The position numbers and the translations under genes were made by a program. DNA of 64,000 nucleotides from CAVVNN01 sp963838035 (GTDB taxonomy: Bacteria > Actinomycetota > Thermoleophilia > Solirubrobacterales > 70-9), in assembly GCA_963838035.1 (NCBI GenBank), contig CAWIPM010000005.1, positions 124,001 through 188,000 on the forward strand. Reading direction: 5' to 3'. Shown piece by piece: positions 52,076 through 61,596 of this stretch. The notes under the pieces were generated by a model, which was not told the origin of the DNA, searched no databases, and worked only from the letters and a program-made list of their open reading frames with translations. Numbering within the stretch: the stretch's first letter is position 1; every line of letters starts with the position of its first letter.

Positions 52076-53688
52076 ACGGGCATCACCCCATGCCTTTTCT
52101 TCGGCTTCTCGACGTGCTTGGTCTTCGCCATCCGCAGGGCCTTGACGATCGTCGGTCGGGTCTCGCGGGGGTCGATGACGTCGTCGATGACGGCGTTGCC
52201 GGCTGCGATGTAGGGGTCGATCTGCTCGCGGATCGCGTTCAGCATCGCCTCGCGGGTCGCCTCGGGGTCCTCGGAGGCCTCGATCGCCGAGCGGCCGATG
52301 ATGTTGACCGCGCCCTCGGCTCCCATCACCGAGATCTCGGCCCCGGGCCAGGCGACGATCAGGTCCGGCTCGTAGGCCTTGCCGCACATCACGTAGTAGC
52401 CGGCGCCGTAGGCCTTGCGCACGACGACGGTCACCTTGGGAACCGTGGCGCGGCTCACCGCGTAGAGCATCTTGGCGCCGTGGCGGATGATCCCGGCGTG
52501 CTCGACCTTCGAGCCGACCATGAAGCCGGGCACGTCCTGGAGGAAGACAAGCGGGATGTTGAAGGCGTCGCAGAGGTTGATGAAGCGCGCCGCCTTGTCG
52601 GCGGAGTCGTTGTCGAGGATGCCGGCCAGCTGCTTGGGCTGGTTGGCGACTATCCCGACCGGCTGGCCGCCGAAGCGCGCCAGGCAGGTGATCAGCGTCT
52701 TCGCGAACTTCGGCTTGATGTCCAGCCACTCGCCATCGTCGACGATCTCGCGGATCACGTCGTACATGTCGTAGGGCTGGCGCGAGGAGTCCGGCACTAT
52801 CTCCAGCAGCTTCTCCGACGTGCGATCGCCGGGGTCGGCGGTCTCCGACAGCGGCGGCTTCTGCTCGCAGTTCGCGGGGAAGAAGGAGAGGTACTGCTTG
52901 ACGACCCGGATGCACTCCTCGTCGTCGGCCACCTCGAGGTCCCCGACGCCCGATTTGCGGCAGTGGACCTTGGCGCCCCCCAGCTCCTCCATCGTGATGT
53001 CCTCGCCGGTGACGGCTTTGGTCAGGTGCGGGCCGGCCAGCGCCATCGCCCCCTGCCCGGAGACCATCGGCACGAAATCGGCCAGGGCCGGGATGTATGC
53101 GGTGCCCGCCGCGCAGGGGCCCATCATCGCCGCGACCATCGGGATCACGCCCGACATTTCGACCTCCTCGCGGAAGAGGTGGCCCGAGCCGGCGAAGAGC
53201 GAGCCGGTCGCCTCCTGGATGCGGGCGCCGGCGGAGTCGAGCAGCCAGACGAACGGCATCCGCTTGCCCAGCGCCATCTCACGCAGGCGGGTCACCTTGA
53301 GCTCGCCGGTCATCCCCATCGAGCCCGCCATCACGGTGAAGTCGTATGCGGCGATGCAGCAGGGCCGGCCGTCGATGTCGCCCCAGCCGGTGATGACGCC
53401 GTCGGCGGGCGCCTCGATGCCCTCCATCGCGCGCTGCGCGAAATGGGGGCGGCCGTGAATCCCCATCTCGACGAAGGTGCCCTCGTCGACCAGCAGGTCG
53501 AGCCGCTCGCGCGCGGTCAGCTTGCCGCGCTCGTGCTGCTTGGCGATCTTCTCGGGGCCGCCGCCCAGCTTCGCCTTCTCGCGCCGCTCGTGCAGCTGCT
53601 CGGTCAGCTCGGCAAGCGGCGCCGTTCCCGGAAGCAGATGCCTGTCGCCTTCCGCCCGCGTGCTCTGCTCTCGCTCGCTCGCGCTCAT
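52072..53688 (-). CDS. Acyl-CoA carboxylase beta (carboxyltransferase) subunit
   Basis: The 538-aa carboxyltransferase of the PccB/AccD5/MccB type has ITGWGDIDGRPCCIAAYDFT and the two crotonase-fold halves with VFLQDVPGFMVGSKVEHAGI and VVRKAYGAGYYVMCGKAYEP. It transfers carboxyl from biotin to an acyl-CoA. No biotin-carboxylase subunit is in the window, so it must borrow one. First gene of a six-gene chain of overlapping genes. Confidence 0.93.
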   Translation of the reverse strand: MSASEREQSTRAEGDRHLLPGTAPLAELTEQLHERREKAKLGGGPEKIAKQHERGKLTARERLDLLVDEGTFVEMGIHGRPHFAQRAMEGIEAPADGVITGWGDIDGRPCCIAAYDFTVMAGSMGMTGELKVTRLREMALGKRMPFVWLLDSAGARIQEATGSLFAGSGHLFREEVEMSGVIPMVAAMMGPCAAGTAYIPALADFVPMVSGQGAMALAGPHLTKAVTGEDITMEELGGAKVHCRKSGVGDLEVADDEECIRVVKQYLSFFPANCEQKPPLSETADPGDRTSEKLLEIVPDSSRQPYDMYDVIREIVDDGEWLDIKPKFAKTLITCLARFGGQPVGIVANQPKQLAGILDNDSADKAARFINLCDAFNIPLVFLQDVPGFMVGSKVEHAGIIRHGAKMLYAVSRATVPKVTVVVRKAYGAGYYVMCGKAYEPDLIVAWPGAEISVMGAEGAVNIIGRSAIEASEDPEATREAMLNAIREQIDPYIAAGNAVIDDVIDPRETRPTIVKALRMAKTKHVEKPKKRHGVMPV

Positions 53689-53749
53689 CGTCCCCGGCTG
53701 CCTCGCTCGCTCGCTCCCGCGTCCGCCGCGGGCTGGTGCATGTCGATCA

Positions 53750-54541
53750 CTATCTCCCTTTCCATTGCGGGTCGCGCTTCTCGAAGAATGCGGTGACGCC
53801 CTCGACGATGTCCTCGGTCGAGAAGGTGAGCGAGAGCTGCGAGCGCAGGTACTCGAGCGCGTCGTCGACCGCCATGTCCTGCTGGCGATACATCGCGTCG
53901 TGGCCGAGCCGCATCAGCAAGGGGCTCTTCGAGGCCAGCTTCCCGGCCCAGTCGGCCACCGCGGCGTCGAACTCATCAGCAGGCACCACCCGGTTGGCGA
54001 GCCCGAACTCGACCGCCTGCTCGGCGCTCAGCCGCTCGCCCAGCAGCATCATCTCGTTGACCTTCTTGCGCGGGACGTTGCGGTAGATGATCGCCATGAT
54101 CATGTAGGGGAAGGCGCCGACGTTGATCTCCGGGGTGCCGAAGGTGGCTCCCTCCCTGGCGATCAGCAGGTCACAGGAGAGGGCGAGGCCCATGCCTCCC
54201 GCCAACACGTGGCCGTTGGCGGCGCAGAGCGAGGGCTTGCCGAGGCGCGGCATCAGCCGGAAGAACTCGAGGAAGAGGTCGGTGGCGAAGTGTTTGGCGA
54301 CCAGCGGCATTTCGGCGGCGAACCCGCCGAGGTCGGCGCCGGCGCAGAAGGCCTTCTCACCGGCCCCGGTGAGGACGACCGCCCGCACCTCCTCGGAGTC
54401 CCGCGCCGTCTTCATCGCGTCGACGAGCTCGGCCAGCATCTGGCCGGAGAGCATGTTGCGCTTCTCCGGGTTGTTGAGGGTCACCGTGGCGACGCCCGCG
54501 GCGACCTCGTACTTGACTACCTCGTAGCTCCCCTCGCTCAT
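53750..54541 (-). CDS. Enoyl-CoA hydratase/isomerase family
   Basis: The 263-aa crotonase-fold enzyme has oxyanion-hole segments AFCAGADLGGF and ANGHVLAGGMGLALSCDLL, and the Glu of GTPEINVGAFPY. ATG 54541 gives the family length; the frame continues upstream over the divergent promoter. 61 bp upstream of the carboxylase gene, it likely starts the leftward transcript. Confidence 0.9.
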   Translation of the reverse strand: MSEGSYEVVKYEVAAGVATVTLNNPEKRNMLSGQMLAELVDAMKTARDSEEVRAVVLTGAGEKAFCAGADLGGFAAEMPLVAKHFATDLFLEFFRLMPRLGKPSLCAANGHVLAGGMGLALSCDLLIAREGATFGTPEINVGAFPYMIMAIIYRNVPRKKVNEMMLLGERLSAEQAVEFGLANRVVPADEFDAAVADWAGKLASKSPLLMRLGHDAMYRQQDMAVDDALEYLRSQLSLTFSTEDIVEGVTAFFEKRDPQWKGR

Positions 54542-54571
54542 AGGATCAGCACCATAGCCGACTCTGTAGAA

Positions 54572-54589
54572 AGTAGGAAGTGCTACTGT
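54572..54589 (+). promoter_or_regulatory. Extended -10 promoter within an inverted repeat
   Basis: AGTAG-GAAGTG-CTACT (54572-54587) overlaps TGCTACTGT, an extended -10 box, in the 91-bp region between the hydratase and acyl-CoA dehydrogenase starts. Suggests a repressor site controlling the rightward and perhaps both promoters. Confidence 0.45.
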
Positions 54590-54632
54590 CCGCACGGCTT
54601 CGGGAAGACCAGCTAACGGAGGAGAGAGACCT

Positions 54633-55851
<1,219 letters not shown>

Positions 55852-56706
55852 GCGGGCCCAGGCCGCGTCCATCGAGCGGCAGGCAGATCGCGCAGAAGTC
55901 CTCGCCGAAAGGGGTCAGGAGGATGCTGCGGCGGACGGTGCGCGCGGTGCGCCCGCCCTGGTCGCAGCGCTTCGGCGACCTCAGGCTGGGCCTCCAGCAC
56001 CTGGTAGCGGCGCGGCGTCGCTCGACCGGCTCGCGCGAGAACCAGATCAGGCCGAGCCGGTGGAGATTGTCGAGATAGGCGTGGACGCGATCGGCATGCC
56101 GGCAACCGGCCTCCATCGGCGATCATCGTTGCAGCCCTGGCGCGACCAGCGTCGAGGCGAAGGGCAGGCCGGCGCGGACGTCGACGGCGGGCTGAGGGCC
56201 GTCGCGCGCGAGGAAGCGCAGGATGCGGCCCTCGTCCGGGGGCGAGCGAGTCGAGGATCCGCATGTAGGCGGGGTGCGACGTCTGCTCGTACTCGATGTC
56301 GGCGGAGTGGCGGAGCAGCTCCGCGCCGCGCCGGCGCAGCGCCTCCGGTCGAGCTGATCGGCCGCGTCGCGAGACCTGCGCGCGCGTGAGGACGGCTCCT
56401 CGCGACTCCCGACATCGGAGAGGCCGAGCAGCTCGCGCGGCGTAGGCGCGCAGCTCGGCGAGCGGTGTCCTGGACGACGTCGGCTGTCGGCTCGCCCCGC
56501 GCCGCCGCCCGCACCGCGCGCGATGCCGTCTGCACATAGGCCTCCGCGGCCCGGGTCGTGGTCCGCCAGCCGGCGTTGACGGCGATCCTGCGCCAGCCCC
56601 GGAATCGCCCGCGCCACGCTCCGTCCAGATCGGCGACTCCGCCCGACTTCCCGCAGCACCAGGGGCCCACCGGGCGTGCCCCCGCTCTCTTGCCGCCTGC
56701 CGTCGC

Positions 56707-57988
56707 TCATCCGAAGATAGCCAGGTGTAGCAGCCCGGCGCCAAATCCGAGCACGGCCCCGTGCAGGTAGAGCAGCCACTCGTCCTCGCGGACGGCGGTG
56801 CGCAGCATCTCGGAGAAGTCGGCCGGGCCCATCTCGCCGGATCCGCGCCGGTGATGAACTCGCGCAGGCCGTCGCTCTGCTGGCGGGCGAACTCGGTGTC
56901 GGTCAGGGCGGCGACGGCGTGATCCGCCGCCTCGGCCGCGACCGAGGAGCGGATCGCCTCGTAGTTGCGCGAACCGACGGCCACCCGCACCGCCGGCCTG
57001 GTGCGACCCACCGCCCGGTCGACCGCCGGGTCGCAGGACCGACTTCGATCATCTGCCGCGTGCGGTCGGAGTTCGGCCCGTGCAGGAGGTCCTCGGCCAT
57101 GTTGCTCATCGTCACGATGTCGTCGGCGATGATCGTCGGCGTAGACGCCGGCGACCTCGGGCTGGCGCTTGAGGAAGAGGCCCTGGACGGTGAACGGCCC
57201 GACCTGCCGCGGGCGGACCGGCTCGAAGATCATCCGGATGCCGAGCAGGTTGGTCGTGTAGCCGATCAGCACACCGGCGATCGGCAGCACCCACCACTGG
57301 GTGAGGAGGTCCACGGTGAGGAAGGCGGTCGGGACGCCGAGCAGGAAGCCGAAGAAGAAGCCGAAGTTGACGATGAAGCGCAGCTCCTTGCGGCCGACCT
57401 CGAGGAAGATCCGGTTGGCCAGCTCCGGGCTCTGCTCGATGCGGCGGATCACCATCAGCTTCACGTTGAGGAGGCTGGTCGATGTGGTCGCCGATCTCAG
57501 CGGTGACCGCGCGGACGATGTCCGGCAGCTGCTCCTCGACGCGCGCGTGAACCGCTGGCTCGCAGGCGCGGTGGCAGGTCGTGCCAGAGCTGCGGGTGGT
57601 CGCGCTCCATGATCCGCTCGACCACGTCGTGGATGTCGCCGCGCGCGGTCGTCAGGATCTGCTCGGCGATCGCCTCGGCGTCGAGCTGCCGGTAGAAGTC
57701 GCTCGGGCCGCCGAGCTTTGGCGATCACCTTGTCGACCGCGAGCGAGCCAGTCTTCGCCGCGCGCGAGGGGACGATCCCCTGCCAGCCGATGCCCGCCCT
57801 GGCTCGAGCCCGGGAATCTGCTGGATCCGCCGCGGCATCAGGTTGGCGAGCGGCACCGAGGCCGGGCACCGTGAAGCCGGCGAAGCGGATCGGGAAGAAG
57901 AGCATCCAGACCCCGGTCCAGTTGGTGACGTAGCCGATCGCCCCGGTGAAGAGCGGGATCGTGATCAGGCTGAGCGTCTGCTGTCCAT
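56707..57988 (-). pseudogene. DUF445 membrane protein, multiply frameshifted
   Basis: The family signature GAIGYVTNWTGVWMLFFPIR is near the start, and the second-repeat equivalent VLIGYTTNLLGIRMIFEPV with FGFFFGFLLGVPTAFLTVDL lies in the middle. The C-terminus DEWLLYLHGAVLGFGAGLLH is in the frame that stops at 56707. Intact pieces sit in all three frames, with six or more changes. Corrected length is about 426 aa, normal for DUF445. Function unknown. The clustering of indels with complete family coverage suggests poor local sequence quality. Confidence 0.7.
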
Positions 57989-58020
57989 CGGGATGGGGGA
58001 AGATGCGCGGCGGGCGAAGG

Positions 58021-59199
58021 ATGACAGTAGTCAAGGACAGCGGTGTCCGCGCCACCCTTCCGCCCTTCGGCGAGGAGCACGAGGAGCTGCGGGAGACGGT
58101 CAGCCGCTTCGTCTCCAAGGAGATCGCGCCCAACGTCGACGAGTGGGAGGCGGCGCGTGAATTCCCCCGCGAGCTCTACGGGCGCTGCGCCGAGCTCGGC
58201 TTCCTCGGGCTGAAGTTCCCCGAGGCCTACGGCGGCCAGGGCGGCAACCATCTGCACGACGCGATCTGGGTCGAGGAGCTGGCCCGCAGCGGCGGCTCCG
58301 GCGGAGTCGCGGCGAGCCTCAACGCCCACACCTCGATCGCGATGCCGCCGATCTTCAACTTCGGCACCGAGGAGCAGAGGCAGCGCTGGGTTGTCCCCGG
58401 GATAGCCGGCGAGAAGATCGGAGCGCTGGGGATCACCGAGCCCGGCGCCGGCTCCGACGTCGCGGGCATCTCGACCTTCGCCAGGAAGGTCGACGGCGGC
58501 TATGTCGTCAACGGCTCGAAGACGTTCATCACCAACGGCGTCCGCGCCGACTTCCTCGTCTGCGCCGTCAAGACCACCCAGGAGGGCGGCCACCACGGGA
58601 TCTCCTTCCTCATCCTCGAGCGGGAGATGCCCGGCTACGAGGTGGCGCAGAAGCTGGAGAAGATGGGCTGGCACTCATCCGACACCGGCGAGCTGGCCTT
58701 CACCGACGTCGAGGTGCCCGATGAGAACCTGCTCGGGGAGGAAAACGGGGGCTTCAAGCTGATCATGGCCAACTTCGCCTGGGAGCGGCTGCTGATGGCG
58801 ATCGGCGCCGTCGGCGCGATGCAGCGGCTGATCGACGTCACCGTCGACTACGCCCTCGAGCGCGAGGCCTTCGGCCGCCCGATCGGCAAGTTCCAGGTGA
58901 TCCGCCACCAGGTCGCAGAGATGGCGACCAAGGCCGAGGCCGCCCGCGCGCTCACCTACAACGCCCTGCGCCTCTTCCACGAGGGCCACGACTGCATCAA
59001 GGACGTGACCATGGCCAAGCTCGTCACCCAGCGCGCGGTGCTCGAGATCGCCGACCAGTCCCTGCAGATCCACGGCGGCTACGGCTACATGCGCGAGTAC
59101 GGCATCGAGCGCGCCGTCCGCGACGCCCGCCTCGGCCCGATCGGCGGCGGCACCGACGAGGTGATGAAGGAGATCCTCGGCAAGCTGATGGGGTTGTAG
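58021..59199 (+). CDS. Acyl-CoA dehydrogenase (second copy)
   Basis: The intact 392-aa flavoenzyme has LGFLGLKFPEAYGGQGGNHL, LGITEPGAGSDVAGI, FITNGVRADF and IHGGYGYMREYGIERAVRDA. It is a paralogue of the 54.6-kb dehydrogenase. ATG 58021 is the family start; the frame extends a further 25 codons upstream over the promoter region. Its last 11 codons and stop are duplicated at 61,533, on the far side of an insertion. Confidence 0.92.
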   Translation: MTVVKDSGVRATLPPFGEEHEELRETVSRFVSKEIAPNVDEWEAAREFPRELYGRCAELGFLGLKFPEAYGGQGGNHLHDAIWVEELARSGGSGGVAASLNAHTSIAMPPIFNFGTEEQRQRWVVPGIAGEKIGALGITEPGAGSDVAGISTFARKVDGGYVVNGSKTFITNGVRADFLVCAVKTTQEGGHHGISFLILEREMPGYEVAQKLEKMGWHSSDTGELAFTDVEVPDENLLGEENGGFKLIMANFAWERLLMAIGAVGAMQRLIDVTVDYALEREAFGRPIGKFQVIRHQVAEMATKAEAARALTYNALRLFHEGHDCIKDVTMAKLVTQRAVLEIADQSLQIHGGYGYMREYGIERAVRDARLGPIGGGTDEVMKEILGKLMGL

Positions 59200-59200
59200 G
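59164..59200. repeat. Left direct repeat of the second insertion
   Basis: The last 11 codons of the acyl-CoA dehydrogenase (MKEILGKLMGL plus stop). 32 bp are identical to 61533-61564, then one mismatch and five more matching bases. Confidence 0.9.
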
Positions 59201-59265
59201 GATTAGCAGGGGTTTCCTGCAGTTCCGCGGATGCAAAAGCCGGTCGCCTTGCTGGCTCGGACGAA

Positions 59266-59722
59266 CTAACCGGGCCGCTGAGCAGCCTCTGCCCCGGCAG
59301 CCCTCATCGCGCCAAAGCTCCCGAGCAATGCATAGATCGTCCTCTCATGCCCCAACTTCAGGCCGGAGCGACTCAACCTCACTTCAGCCGGCTTGTCCAG
59401 CGTGGCGAGCTTGGTCACGTGCGCTTCCCTTCTGACCGCTCCGGGACGAAAGATATGGACACGTTGGTCAGAAACGACAACCAGCCGCGCTCTGGTCATA
59501 AGCGCGTAAAGGATCCAAAAAGGGAACAAAGGGAGGCACCACGAGCCACCACAGCGCCATCCCTATTTTCCCTCGGAAGACGGCCTTCGCGGTCTCACCC
59601 GGCATCTGCAACACGGCCGCTTCGAGGTACTTCTGCTCGATCTGCCTTCTGCCCGGGACGCGGTAGCTCCCTCCTACAACCTGCGTTCCATCTGCCACCG
59701 GGTGCGTCACTGTCTCCGCCAT
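59266..59722 (-). CDS. Membrane-anchored PH-like protein, single-base frameshift
   Basis: From ATG 59722, after AAAGGAGAGG, the product begins with a short cytoplasmic part, then a hydrophobic hairpin (GMALWWLVVPPFVPF). After a frame change near 59,515-59,535 it continues FPFWILYALMTRARLVVVSD and HIFRPGAVRREAHVTKLATL. The second part resembles bacterial PH (DUF304-type) domains. Corrected length about 151 aa. The function is unknown. Lies inside the direct-repeat-bounded insertion. Confidence 0.6.
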
Positions 59723-59875
59723 GCGCCGCCTCTCCTTTGTCGAAGCCGAACACTCGCGCCCAATCGTCTCGTCGCAAGATTCCCTTCCCATCGGGAGAAG
59801 GCCGTTGACTTCTGGGGGGATAACTACCGACGGTCGGGCTAGTGCCGGGAGAATCGGGGGCTGCTCGGGGCATCG

Positions 59876-59916
59876 CAGACACATCGCCCGCGCCACCGCG
59901 ATCACGCGCGGTCGTC
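59876..59916. repeat. Upstream element, copy 1
   Basis: About 41 bp, roughly 80% identical to 61406-61446 and in the same orientation (shared GACACATC and GCGATCACG blocks). It lies about 155 bp before the PH-like gene start. Confidence 0.45.
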
Positions 59917-59970
59917 ACGTCCCTCTTGGAGGGAGATCTTCGGCAGCAGAGGAATCGGGCCGTACCCAGT

Positions 59971-61239
59971 TCAGGGGCCCAGTGAGGTGATCGGGATTAC
60001 CTGAACTCCGTCCTCGCGCACGTAGCCATAGCCGGTTGCGACGATCATCGCCAGAAGGGCGGGCTTCCCGCTCTGCTCAACGTCGATTTCGCCGGCGAAC
60101 TTCAGAAGGCTCGAGGCAGCCTCGTCGATAGGTCCCTCTCCTCCTAGCTTCACCTCGAAAGCCGCCCAGGTGTCCTTTGTCTGGATGATCGCGTCCACCT
60201 CGAGGCCCTTGTTGTCCAGGTATTGCCTCACCTCGCCCCCGAGTGGCTGGGAATAGACCCGTAGATCGCGCACGACCAGGGACTCGAAAACGAAGCCGAG
60301 CAGGTTGAGATCCCCAAGCAGCGCGGCGGGGTCGGCGCCGAGCGCCGCCGCCGCCAGTGAAGGATCAACGAAGTGGCGCTTGGCCGATTTGCGCAGGATC
60401 GAGCGCGATCGCAGGTGCGGCTGCCAAGGTGGTTGGTCCTCGACCACGAAGAGGCGCTCGAGCGCGGTCAGGTAGTCGCTCGCGGTCTGGTTCTTGAGCG
60501 GGTCGGATCCAGGGTCGGCGGTCTCCGCGGCGAGCTTGGTGATCGTCACGTGGGTCGCGACGTTTCGAGCCAGGCTCCGCAGCAGGCGCCTGACCCGCGC
60601 CGGATCGCGACGCACGCCATCGAGCCGGCCGATGTCGGTGCGGGTCACCTCCTCGAGGTAATCGGCGACCGAGGCGATCGCTCCCTCGATCGGCATCTTC
60701 TGCAGCGCCGGCCAGCCGCCGCGGGCGACGGCGTCAACCAGATCGGCAAGCCCAATCCCCCGGTCAGAGGAGCTGGACACACCGCCGCCAATCAACTCGG
60801 CGAGGGAAATCGACCCGTCGCTAAGACCCGACTCGACCAGCGTCATCGGGCGCATACGCAACCTCGAGAAGCGCCCGGCGCCGGAGTGGCGGGTCACCTC
60901 ATCAGCGGGCAGCGCCGAGCCGGTGAGGATGAAACGGCCGAGCTCGCCGCTGTCATCGACGGCGCGGCGAACCAGATTCCAGACTTCCGGCTCGACCTGC
61001 CACTCGTCGATCAGCCGCGGCGCCTCACCAGCGAGCACCAGCTCGGGCTCGACAGCGAGGGCCGCGCGAGCACCGGCGTCGACGTCGAGACGCACTTCAC
61101 TGGCGGCAAGCTGCCTCGCGGTCTCGGTCTTGCCACAGGCCTTCGGCCCCTCGATCAGTACGGCACCTATACGCTGCAAACGGCTTTGTAGCTCGCGATC
61201 CGCGATCCTTGGGCTGTAAGCAGAGGCGCTGATAGGCAA
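59971..61239 (-). CDS. AAA ATPase with DUF4143 domain
   Basis: The 422-aa product has an N-terminal AAA_14 ATPase with P-loop EGPKACGKTETA and Walker B-like PRLIDEWQVEPEVWN, and a C-terminal DUF4143 domain with the nuclease-like VDAIIQTKDTWAAFEVKLGG (D-ExK pattern). These proteins are widespread, often strain-specific, and of uncertain role; some are thought to act in defence or as antitoxin-like ATPases. The TTG start at 61239 lies on the first unit of a direct-repeat array and next to a TACAAT box, so the true start may be slightly downstream. Confidence 0.85.
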   Translation of the reverse strand: MPISASAYSPRIADRELQSRLQRIGAVLIEGPKACGKTETARQLAASEVRLDVDAGARAALAVEPELVLAGEAPRLIDEWQVEPEVWNLVRRAVDDSGELGRFILTGSALPADEVTRHSGAGRFSRLRMRPMTLVESGLSDGSISLAELIGGGVSSSSDRGIGLADLVDAVARGGWPALQKMPIEGAIASVADYLEEVTRTDIGRLDGVRRDPARVRRLLRSLARNVATHVTITKLAAETADPGSDPLKNQTASDYLTALERLFVVEDQPPWQPHLRSRSILRKSAKRHFVDPSLAAAALGADPAALLGDLNLLGFVFESLVVRDLRVYSQPLGGEVRQYLDNKGLEVDAIIQTKDTWAAFEVKLGGEGPIDEAASSLLKFAGEIDVEQSGKPALLAMIVATGYGYVREDGVQVIPITSLGP

Positions 61240-61325
61240 GATTGTAAGGCTTACAGCGGCAACAATGCAAGGGATTCAACGGCAAGATCGTAAGCGGTTC
61301 CAGCGGCAAGAACGAAGGAGCTGCG
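61235..61325. repeat. Array of four degenerate 23-24-bp direct repeats
   Basis: Units begin at 61235, 61258, 61281 and 61305, each starting GGCAA and sharing the pattern GGCAAGAT-GTAAG. The first contains the palindrome TGTAAG-G-CTTACA-type core (61243-61255). The array sits directly upstream of and overlapping the ATPase start, where tandem regulator binding or iteron-like function is possible. Confidence 0.6.
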
Positions 61326-61405
61326 GCGACGATCAGCTTCAACCGGCGATTCGCCGCCATGCAGCGGTGGTAGCGCTGGTGTGGACATCTCCCGCGGACA
61401 CAATC

Positions 61406-61446
61406 CGGACACATCAGCCGGGCCATCCGCGATCACGGCGGATCAT
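61406..61446. repeat. Upstream element, copy 2
   Basis: Counterpart of 59876-59916, about 165 bp before the ATPase start. The similar distance to both gene starts suggests a duplicated promoter-proximal element. Confidence 0.45.
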
Positions 61447-61532
61447 CGCCCTCATCCTCGAACAGACTCACCTGCGGGGAGTCCTTGCCCTCCGATGACC
61501 CAGCATGTCCTCCCGTGCCATGCTCGGGACTC

Positions 61533-61569
61533 ATGAAGGAGATCCTCGGCAAGCTGATGGGGTTATAGG
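61533..61569. repeat. Right direct repeat of the second insertion
   Basis: A detached copy of the acyl-CoA dehydrogenase 3' end with its stop codon, starting from ATG and reading MKEILGKLMGL, but with no gene body before it. Confidence 0.9.
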
Positions 61570-61596
61570 GCCAGTCGCCTTGCCAGGCCCGAGTCG

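Larger units (their letters stand above)
59164..61569. mobile_element. 2.4-kb insertion bounded by gene-end direct repeats
   Basis: The 3' end of the second acyl-CoA dehydrogenase gene occurs twice, at 59164-59200 and 61533-61569, in direct orientation. Between them are a PH-like membrane protein gene and an AAA/DUF4143 ATPase gene of a type often carried by mobile DNA. Beyond the right copy the sequence continues into the convergent restriction gene. No recombinase lies inside. The arrangement mirrors the 37.8-44.3 kb island. Confidence 0.6.

Noticed and set aside
52090..53796. Long open frame antisense to the carboxylase gene
   Set aside because: Low-complexity Arg/Asp/Val-rich translation and full overlap with a well-conserved carboxyltransferase.
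61235..61325. CRISPR array
   Set aside because: The repeats are adjacent and degenerate with no unique spacers, and no cas genes are present.
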